From an uncultured Chloroflexota bacterium (GTDB lineage: Bacteria > Chloroflexota > Anaerolineae > Caldilineales > Caldilineaceae): DNA of 5,022 nt. The stretch is from positions 1 through 5,022 of the forward strand of contig CAIOHJ010000284.1 of the NCBI GenBank assembly GCA_903858085.1, in the 5' to 3' direction. Of this stretch, positions 1 through 4,606 are shown piece after piece. How positions within the stretch are numbered: the first letter of the stretch is position 1; each line of letters begins with the position of its first letter. Under the pieces are notes generated by a model. The model had not been told where the DNA came from and ran no database searches. It worked only from the letters and a program-made list of their open reading frames with translations. The translations under genes were made by a program, and so were the position numbers.

Positions 1-1
1 A

Positions 2-1003
2 GAGCGCATTTTTGCGGCCAAGCAACGCCCGTTCACAGACCCCCTCATCGTCCATCTCGCCAGCGTCGAACAGCTGGACGGGGTCGCCCGCACCCCCCCG
101 ACCGTCGCCTACAGCCTGGCAGCGCTCTGCTGGCCCGGCCCCCTGACCTTGGTCCTCCAACGGGCGCCCAGGCTGGCCCCCAATCTCGCCGCAGGCCGCC
201 CTACCGTGGCCGTACGCGTGCCAGCCCACCCGGTTGCCTTGGGGCTGCTGCGAGCCTGTCAGCTGCCCATCGCAGCCCCCAGCGCCAATCTGTTCAGCCG
301 CCCCAGCCCCACCACCGCCCAACATGTGCTCACGGACCTGGCAGGCCGCATCGAGTTCGTGCTGGACGGAGGCCCGACACCGATCGGGCTCGAATCCACC
401 GTGATCGACCTGACCCAGGAGCCCCCTCGCCTGCTGCGGCATGGCGGCGCCGACCTGGCACCGCTGCTGCACCTGCTGCCCGATCTGCACATCCCCACCA
501 GACCGCTGATTGCAGCCGCAGCCGAAAGCGCTCCAGCGCCAGGCACACAGCTCAAACACTACGCCCCCCACACCCCCCTCCTCCTGGTCAGCGGCCACGC
601 CGCAGCAGCCCAGAACCTGCTCGACGCCGCCCTCGAAACCCTCTCCGCCAGAGGACTCCGCGCCGGGCTGCTCCTCCCCGACGAAGAGCTGACCCGGTAT
701 CCCCACTGGGCAGGGCGAATCGTCGCACTCGGACCGGGCGAAGCCCCAGAGCAGGTCGGAAGAACACTGTTCACACGGCTGCGCCAGCTGGATGAGCTGG
801 CAGCCGATCTGGTGCTGGCCCGCCCCCTCCCCCAGAGCACGGAAGGGCTGGGCCCCGCCGTCCAGGACCGCCTCTTCCGCGCCGCAGAAGGACACACAGT
901 CAACGCTGAAACACCGGCAGCCCTCTCGACCCTGCTGGAACTGGTCGAACAGCTCCTCCCCGGAAGAACGCTTACTTGCCAATCTGAGAAGCGGACAGTA
1001 TAG
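2..1003 (+). CDS. sua5: Threonylcarbamoyl-AMP synthase, Sua5/TsaC type, two-domain (5' end outside the window)
   Basis: This is an L-threonylcarbamoyladenylate synthase. It makes threonylcarbamoyl-AMP from threonine, bicarbonate and ATP in the cytoplasm, for t6A at position 37 of ANN-decoding tRNAs. The frame is open from base 2, giving 333 residues up to TAG at 1001-1003. The usual first 50 or so residues, with the start codon and the PTETVYGLG-like segment, lie upstream. Seen: IFAAKQRP, the KxR substrate-binding motif, with Lys at 20-22 and Arg at 26-28; then DPLIVHL; WPGPLTLVL; and PSANLFSRPSP near 278-310, the SxN nucleotide-binding motif. The motif APGTQLKHYAP (536-568) is the Sua5 linker that closes over the active site, followed by a Rossmann-like C-terminal domain. 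This makes it Sua5 rather than single-domain TsaC. The last 30 or so residues go past the usual family end, and the final ones are encoded by the flavodoxin promoter. The M at 149 is internal, not the start. Confidence 0.93.
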   Translation, partial: ERIFAAKQRPFTDPLIVHLASVEQLDGVARTPPTVAYSLAALCWPGPLTLVLQRAPRLAPNLAAGRPTVAVRVPAHPVALGLLRACQLPIAAPSANLFSRPSPTTAQHVLTDLAGRIEFVLDGGPTPIGLESTVIDLTQEPPRLLRHGGADLAPLLHLLPDLHIPTRPLIAAAAESAPAPGTQLKHYAPHTPLLLVSGHAAAAQNLLDAALETLSARGLRAGLLLPDEELTRYPHWAGRIVALGPGEAPEQVGRTLFTRLRQLDELAADLVLARPLPQSTEGLGPAVQDRLFRAAEGHTVNAETPAALSTLLELVEQLLPGRTLTCQSEKRTV

Positions 1004-1004
1004 T
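976..1004 (+). promoter_or_regulatory. Sigma70-type promoter for the flavodoxin gene, inside the sua5 3' end
   Basis: The -35 box TTGCCA (976-981, 5 of 6 to consensus) and the -10 box TATAGT (999-1004, 5 of 6) are separated by exactly 17 bases. The predicted transcription start is near 1011, giving a leader of about 90 bases. The sua5 stop codon TAG (1001-1003) lies within the -10 box. This is a sequence match only, but boxes and spacing are good for a region that is otherwise GC-rich. Confidence 0.6.
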
Positions 1005-1032
1005 TTACTGGAACATTTGACACGATCGCTTC

Positions 1033-1070
1033 CTGCTGGCCCACCAGACCCGCCACCTGCCGGCCAGCAG
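1033..1070 (+). promoter_or_regulatory. Leader hairpin upstream of the flavodoxin gene
   Basis: CTGCTGGCC (1033-1041) and GGCCAGCAG (1062-1070) form a perfect 9-base-pair stem with a 20-base loop. No T-run follows, so it is a poor terminator for sua5. It sits about 22 bases after the predicted flavodoxin transcription start and ends 15 bases before the Shine-Dalgarno. An mRNA-stabilising or translation-affecting leader structure is the likeliest reading, by inference. Confidence 0.45.
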
Positions 1071-1085
1071 CCCAACAACCGGCGC

Positions 1086-1094
1086 AAGGAGGAG
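1086..1094 (+). promoter_or_regulatory. Strong Shine-Dalgarno of the flavodoxin gene
   Basis: AAGGAGGAG lies 7 bases before the ATG at 1102. It is the strongest ribosome binding site in the window, fixes the start codon, and suggests high expression. Confidence 0.85.
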
Positions 1095-1101
1095 CTGTTT
1101 T

Positions 1102-1644
1102 ATGAGCGCAAAGATTGGAATTTTTTTTGGCAGCAGCACTGGCTGCACGGAACGGATTGCCAACCTGATCAAAGAGGAGATCGAAGCGACCGGCGCGGCA
1201 ACCTGCGAGGTGATGGTCATCTCCGCAGCCAATGCCAAACTGTTCCCCAACTTCGATTTCCTGCTCTTTGGCGGCTCGACCTGGAACATCGGCGAGCTGC
1301 AAGATGACTGGGGGCTGACCCTCCCTACCCTGGGCAACCAGGGGCTCAAAGGCAAAAAAGTCGCCCTGTTTGGCTGCGGCGATCAGTTTGGCTACTCCAA
1401 CAGCTTTGTGGACGCCATCGGCCTGATCGGAGACCGCATCACCGAGCTGGGGGCGCAGACAGTCGGCTGGATCGTACCCGACGCCAGCTACCAGTTCGAG
1501 TTTTCACGCGGTGTCTACGAAGGCATCATGATGGGCCTGCCGATCGACGAGGACAACCAGGCCGCCCTGACCCCGCAGCGCGTCGCCAACTGGACACACT
1601 GGGTGCTGGAAGAGTTTGGGCTGGCCCCAGCAGCCGCTGCCTGA
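1102..1644 (+). CDS. fldA: Long-chain flavodoxin
   Basis: This 180-residue protein is a flavodoxin, a soluble FMN-binding low-potential electron carrier that typically stands in for ferredoxin when iron is short or in specific redox pathways. Seen: IGIFFGSSTGCTERIA at residues 5-20, containing the FMN phosphate loop (S/T-x-T-G-x-T); GGSTWNIGEL around residues 57-66, where Trp is the expected isoalloxazine-stacking residue; GCGDQFGYSNSFVDAIG around 91-107, the second flavin loop, with Tyr as the usual stacking residue. The segment after VGWIVPDASYQFEFS, continuing to GLPIDEDNQ, is the roughly 20-residue insertion of long-chain flavodoxins, and the length fits that class. The start is set by the strong Shine-Dalgarno. 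The gene has its own promoter and is followed by a strong hairpin, so it appears monocistronic. Its coding strand has about equal C and G in sampled lines, unlike the C-rich sua5. No Fur-like box was seen. The symbol is the generic family name; the electron partner cannot be told. Confidence 0.95.
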   Translation: MSAKIGIFFGSSTGCTERIANLIKEEIEATGAATCEVMVISAANAKLFPNFDFLLFGGSTWNIGELQDDWGLTLPTLGNQGLKGKKVALFGCGDQFGYSNSFVDAIGLIGDRITELGAQTVGWIVPDASYQFEFSRGVYEGIMMGLPIDEDNQAALTPQRVANWTHWVLEEFGLAPAAAA

Positions 1645-1655
1645 GCAAAGGGCTC

Positions 1656-1684
1656 CAGGGTGGTGGCCCTTCCCCACCACCCTG
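1656..1684 (+). terminator. Strong hairpin after the flavodoxin gene, probable transcription end
   Basis: CAGGGTGGTGG (1656-1666) pairs perfectly with CCACCACCCTG (1674-1684), an 11-base-pair GC-rich stem with a 7-base loop, starting 12 bases after the flavodoxin stop. There is no clear T-run after it, only AATTTCC at 1694-1700. It could act as a U-tract-poor intrinsic terminator or as a 3' mRNA-protecting hairpin. Confidence 0.65.
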
Positions 1685-1723
1685 CCCAGCCAGAATTTCC
1701 CCCCTCAATCCACTCGTCGCTCC

Positions 1724-1754
1724 CCCCAGCTTGGCAAATTCATCCCCAGCTTGG
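1724..1754 (+). repeat. Two direct repeats CCCCAGCTTGG with 20-base period
   Basis: Identical 11-base copies lie at 1724-1734 and 1744-1754, exactly 20 bases apart, about two helical turns. They end 11 bases before the -35 box of P1, at roughly -77 to -47 from its predicted start. That position suits a transcription activator binding one face of the DNA; the binding protein is unknown. Confidence 0.5.
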
Positions 1755-1765
1755 AAGTACCCCTA

Positions 1766-1794
1766 CTGGCAGGCAGCGATTGTCTCCCTACAAT
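1766..1794 (+). promoter_or_regulatory. Promoter candidate P1 for ftsH
   Basis: CTGGCA (1766-1771, 4 of 6) and TACAAT (1789-1794, 5 of 6) are spaced by 17 bases. The predicted start is near 1801, giving a 166-base leader. The weak -35 box together with an upstream direct repeat would fit an activator-dependent promoter, by inference. Confidence 0.4.
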
Positions 1795-1817
1795 AGAGAA
1801 CAATTCTTTTGTCCTCT
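1795..1817. promoter_or_regulatory. Imperfect 23-base inverted repeat, operator candidate
   Basis: AGAGAACAA (1795-1803) and TTGTCCTCT (1809-1817) are inverted copies matching at 8 of 9 positions around a 5-base centre. Inside it is a smaller symmetric element, AGAA-CAA-TTCT (1797-1807). It begins directly after the -10 box of P1 and covers its predicted start, the classical place for a repressor. The weak A-T rich stem makes it a poor terminator. Confidence 0.45.
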
Positions 1818-1831
1818 CTCCCACCAGAGCA

Positions 1832-1847
1832 CAAAGGAACCCCTTTG
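1832..1847. promoter_or_regulatory. Perfect 6-4-6 inverted repeat overlapping the P2 -35 box
   Basis: CAAAGG (1832-1837) and CCTTTG (1842-1847) are perfect inverted copies around AACC. The right arm shares three bases (TTG) with the -35 box of P2, so a protein bound here would compete with RNA polymerase. The sequence differs from the 1795-1817 repeat. Confidence 0.35.
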
Positions 1848-1872
1848 ACGCAAGAAACGTTTGTGGTATACT
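1845..1872 (+). promoter_or_regulatory. Promoter P2 for the ftsH operon (extended -10)
   Basis: TTGACG (1845-1850, 5 of 6) and TATACT (1867-1872, 5 of 6) are spaced by 16 bases, with TGG directly before the -10 box giving the extended TGn motif. The predicted start is near 1879, with an 88-base leader. The spacer contains a perfect palindrome, AAACGTTT (1855-1862). This is the best promoter match in the window. Confidence 0.75.
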
Positions 1873-1902
1873 GAAGACAGATTGATTTGGTTGAACAGAA
1901 GT

Positions 1903-1942
1903 TGCTCGCAAGACAAAAACGACAGCTTGCCAAACACGAGCA
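1903..1942 (+). promoter_or_regulatory. Foldable leader of ftsH mRNA
   Basis: TGCTC (1903-1907) can pair with GAGCA (1938-1942), and the adjoining GCAAG (1908-1912) with CTTGC (1926-1930). This gives two stacked 5-base-pair stems with a 7-base bulge and a 13-base loop. It ends 14 bases before the ftsH Shine-Dalgarno AGGA (1957-1960). No known riboswitch class is recognised. Confidence 0.3.
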
Positions 1943-1966
1943 GAGGACGACTCAACAGGAACTCGA

Positions 1967-3913
1967 ATGAATTCAAAACGACTGCGCAGCGGCATCATCT
2001 ACCTGCTTCTGGTTCTAGCGCTCGGCGCCTTTCTCTACAATTCATTGGTGCGCCGCCCCTCTACAGAAGTCTCCGATGCAACCCTCGCCAAAGTGGCGAC
2101 CTTGCTCCGCAACGATGATGTGCGCTCGATCGACATCAACCGTGACCGCCTTCTGGTGACGACGCGCAGCGGCGAAGAACTGCAATCTCGGCTGGAAATC
2201 GGCTCCGGGCTGACGCAGACGCTGCTCAACCTGGGTGTGACCCCCGAACAGCTCTCTGCGGTCGAACTTCGCGTCGCCAACCCAGATTTCTGGGAGACTT
2301 GGAGCGGCGTGCTGGTCGCACTGCTGCCCCTCCTCCTGCTGGGCGCGTTCTTCTTCTTTATCCTGCGTCAGGCCCAAGGGGCAGGCAGCCAGGCCTTCAG
2401 CTTCGGCAAAAGCCGGGCCCGCCTGTTGACCGGGGATCGCCCGACAGTCACCTTCAAAGATGTGGCCGGCAACGAAGAGGCCAAACAGGAGCTGCAAGAG
2501 GTCGTCGAATTTCTCAAAGAACCACAAAAATTCGCCTCGCTGGGGGCCCGTATCCCCAAAGGGGTGCTGCTGGTCGGCCCCCCCGGGACCGGCAAAACGT
2601 TGATGGCCAAAGCGGTCTCTGGGGAGGCCGGGGTCCCCTTCTTCAGCATCTCTGGCTCTGAATTTGTCGAAATGTTCGTCGGCGTCGGTGCAAGCCGCGT
2701 GCGAGACCTCTTCGAGCAGGCCAAGAAAAATTCTCCCTGTATCATTTTTGTCGATGAAATCGATGCAGTCGGCCGCCACCGAGGCTCAGGGCTCGGCGGC
2801 TCCCACGACGAACGCGAACAGACCCTCAACCAGATTCTGGTCGAGATGGATGGGTTCGACACCGACACCAATATCATCCTGGTCGCCGCAACCAACCGCC
2901 CCGATATCCTGGACCCGGCCCTGCTGCGTCCCGGGCGCTTTGACCGCCGCGTCACCATGGACGCCCCCGACATGCGCGGGCGGCGGGCCATTCTCGATGT
3001 GCATGTGCGCGGCAAACCGCTCGCCACCGACGTCGACCTGGATCTGATCGCCAAACAGACCGCCGGTTTTGCGGGCGCTGACCTCGAAAATCTGGTCAAC
3101 GAAGCAGCCATCCTCGCAGCCCGGCGCAACCGCCGCTCGATCAGCACCCCCGAACTCCAAGAAGCCATCGAACGGGTGATCGCCGGACCAGAACGGCGCA
3201 GCCGACTGATTACCCCCAAAGAGAAAGAGATCGTCGCCTACCACGAAGCTGGCCACGCAGTCGCCATGCACCTGCTGCCCAACCACGACCCGGTCCACAA
3301 AGTCACGATTGTCCCGCGCGGGATGGCTGGCGGCTACACGATGAGCCTGCCCGAAGAAGAATCCAACCTGGCCACGCGCGAAAAATTCCGAGACCAGCTG
3401 GTCGCTCTGCTGGGCGGACGAGTCGCCGAAGAGCTTCAGTTCGGAGATATCACCACCGGGGCCAGCAACGATCTGGAACGCGTCACCGGAATGGCGCGCG
3501 CGATGGTCACCCAGTGGGGCATGAGCGAACGGCTTGGCCCGATCCGCTACGGGGAACGCGAAGAGATGATGTTTCTCAACCGAGCCTTCAGCGAACACCG
3601 CAACTACAGCGACCGGGTGGCCCAGAGCATCGACGAAGAGATCAAGAGCCTGGTGGCAGAGGCACATGACCGCTGCCATACCCTCCTCTCCAGCCACTGG
3701 CCTGTGATGCAGCAAGTCGCTGCCCGCCTGCTCGAAGTCGAGACCCTCAACGCCGCCGACTTTGCGGCGCTGATGAAAGGGGAAGTGTCCACAGATCCCC
3801 CCCCACAGCCACGCACCAGCAGCCCCACCAAAAGCGCTGGCCCCGTGCGCGGCGACGACAAACGCCCCGACGCCGGCCTCGATCTGAGCGGGCGGGTGCC
3901 CCAACCTGTCTAA
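1967..3913 (+). CDS. ftsH: ATP-dependent zinc metalloprotease FtsH
   Basis: FtsH is a membrane-anchored AAA+ hexamer that extracts and degrades misfolded membrane proteins and some cytosolic regulators. The 648-residue product has the usual length. Seen in order: TM1 about residues 9-27; an extracytoplasmic domain about 28-112; TM2 about 113-133; Walker A GPPGTGKT at 204-211; pore loop MFVGVG with Phe237; Walker B IIFVDEID at 259-266 with Asp263 and Glu264; the second region of homology, TNRPDILDPALLRPGRFDR, with arginine fingers Arg324 and Arg327; zinc site HEAGH at 426-430 (catalytic Glu427), with Asp502 in ASNDLERVT as the expected third ligand. All key residues are present, so it should be active. 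A proline-rich, probably disordered tail covers about 608-648. The ATG at 1967 is preceded by AGGA (1957-1960) with 6 bases between, and the first residues MNSKRLRSG form a typical short cytosolic start. It is first in an operon with the next two genes. Confidence 0.98.
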   Translation: MNSKRLRSGIIYLLLVLALGAFLYNSLVRRPSTEVSDATLAKVATLLRNDDVRSIDINRDRLLVTTRSGEELQSRLEIGSGLTQTLLNLGVTPEQLSAVELRVANPDFWETWSGVLVALLPLLLLGAFFFFILRQAQGAGSQAFSFGKSRARLLTGDRPTVTFKDVAGNEEAKQELQEVVEFLKEPQKFASLGARIPKGVLLVGPPGTGKTLMAKAVSGEAGVPFFSISGSEFVEMFVGVGASRVRDLFEQAKKNSPCIIFVDEIDAVGRHRGSGLGGSHDEREQTLNQILVEMDGFDTDTNIILVAATNRPDILDPALLRPGRFDRRVTMDAPDMRGRRAILDVHVRGKPLATDVDLDLIAKQTAGFAGADLENLVNEAAILAARRNRRSISTPELQEAIERVIAGPERRSRLITPKEKEIVAYHEAGHAVAMHLLPNHDPVHKVTIVPRGMAGGYTMSLPEEESNLATREKFRDQLVALLGGRVAEELQFGDITTGASNDLERVTGMARAMVTQWGMSERLGPIRYGEREEMMFLNRAFSEHRNYSDRVAQSIDEEIKSLVAEAHDRCHTLLSSHWPVMQQVAARLLEVETLNAADFAALMKGEVSTDPPPQPRTSSPTKSAGPVRGDDKRPDAGLDLSGRVPQPV

Positions 3914-3916
3914 AAG

Positions 3917-4606
3917 GTGTCCAGGAGCGACTTCCTTCCCGAGCTGGTCCTGGCAACCCGCCAGGGCCAGCTCTATCTTGCCAGCCGCGCCCTCTGGCTG
4001 GGCTGGCCCCTGCTCCGTTGGCTGACCCTCCTCTCAGCCCTCCCGTTCGTGGGCTGGTTGAACGGCTGGGCCTTCCTGCTCTGGCTGGCAGCAGCCATCG
4101 CCGGCAAGGTGTGGGCAACGCTCTGCCAACGGAACCACTTCACCCACTTTGCCCCCCATGCCGACAGCCCCCTTCCTGCCCCCCAGCCGCTTACACACAA
4201 GACCGCTCTCTATGCCAGCGGCCTCTTGCAGGTCGGCCAGAAGGTACAACACTTCGCCTTCCTGCCCGGCTTCTACCGCACCTTCGCCACCCGCGAACAT
4301 GCCCTGCTCTGCCAGGTGCGCCCACGCCCCATCTGGCGTATCGCCCGCTGGCCCGAAGACGAAGTGGGCCTCTGGTACGCGTTCTGGACAGCCAGCCAGC
4401 TCACCGCCGTCACCCCAGGCCAGATCGACAACGGCCAGCAGCGCTTGCCCGCCCTGGCCATCACCTACTGCCCGGCAGCCCCACCGGACAGCCGCCAGCC
4501 AGCAGCCACCACCCTCTACCTCGCCTTTCTGAACGAAGAGGCACGCAGCAACGTGCTGGCCGACCTGCTGGTCGACTGGCCACCGACGATGGAGCCTACC
4601 AGATGA
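3917..4606 (+). CDS. Uncharacterised protein with two membrane segments, in operon with ftsH
   Basis: I do not recognise this 229-residue protein. Seen: a short N-terminal part, two hydrophobic segments rich in Leu and Trp (about 26-46 and 49-69) that could form a membrane hairpin, then about 160 soluble residues probably in the cytoplasm. The soluble part reads as alternating beta-like stretches (ALYASGLLQVG, HALLCQV, GLWYAFW, ALAITY) and ends in TTLYLAFLNEEARSNVLADLL, a strand followed by an amphipathic helix. That layout resembles bacterial PH-like domains, which is speculative. The start is GTG at 3917, only 3 bases after the ftsH TAA and in the same frame. It has no Shine-Dalgarno at normal spacing, so it probably depends on reinitiation after ftsH. 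A later start would have to be CTG at 3944, which is less likely. The 3' end overlaps the next start by ATGA. The context suggests a membrane partner or substrate of FtsH, but nothing in the sequence proves it. Confidence 0.85.
   Translation: MSRSDFLPELVLATRQGQLYLASRALWLGWPLLRWLTLLSALPFVGWLNGWAFLLWLAAAIAGKVWATLCQRNHFTHFAPHADSPLPAPQPLTHKTALYASGLLQVGQKVQHFAFLPGFYRTFATREHALLCQVRPRPIWRIARWPEDEVGLWYAFWTASQLTAVTPGQIDNGQQRLPALAITYCPAAPPDSRQPAATTLYLAFLNEEARSNVLADLLVDWPPTMEPTR
4591..4594 (+). promoter_or_regulatory. Shine-Dalgarno of the dCMP deaminase gene
   Basis: GGAG lies 8 bases before the ATG at 4603, inside the end of the preceding gene. It supports this start together with the ATGA overlap. 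Confidence 0.6.

Larger units (their letters stand above)
1685..1966 (+). promoter_or_regulatory. Regulatory region of the ftsH operon
   Basis: No gene could be supported here: the short open frames lack a Shine-Dalgarno or overlap ftsH. The stretch is more AT-rich than the flanking genes. In order it holds a direct repeat (1724-1754), promoter candidate P1 (1766-1794), an imperfect 23-base inverted repeat (1795-1817), a 16-base inverted repeat (1832-1847), promoter candidate P2 (1845-1872) and a foldable leader (1903-1942). No CIRCE element (TTAGCACTC with its inverted copy) was seen, so HrcA control is not supported. Confidence 0.6.

Noticed and set aside
1017..1022. Perfect TTGACA -35 box in the flavodoxin leader
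   Set aside because: No -10-like hexamer occurs 15-19 bases downstream; the region there is GC-rich (1038-1048).
559..1302. Minus-strand frame of 247 codons across sua5 and the flavodoxin gene
   Set aside because: It crosses two real genes and the flavodoxin promoter, and the product has no domain features.
792..1307. Plus-strand frame overlapping the sua5 end and flavodoxin start
   Set aside because: It is out of frame with both recognised proteins, and the product is an arbitrary Pro/Arg-rich sequence.
1685..1966. CIRCE or other known heat-shock operator upstream of ftsH
   Set aside because: No TTAGCACTC/GAGTGCTAA pair is present; the inverted repeats seen have other sequences.
1861..2118. 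Possible small leader gene before ftsH
   Set aside because: It starts at TTG without a Shine-Dalgarno, overlaps the P2 -10 box and runs out of frame into ftsH.
2368..3219. Minus-strand frame of 283 codons opposite the FtsH AAA domain
   Set aside because: Low-complexity Ser/Arg/Pro product, as expected from the reverse of GC-rich codons; no family motif.
2786..3904. Long minus-strand open frame (372 codons) opposite ftsH
   Set aside because: It lies fully antisense to the conserved AAA and protease domains of FtsH. It is a typical mirror frame of GC-rich coding sequence and has no recognisable domain.
4490..4515. CAGC-rich short repeats in the unknown membrane protein gene
   Set aside because: They are short, imperfect and explained by Pro/Ala/Ser codons in a linker; not a structured repeat array.
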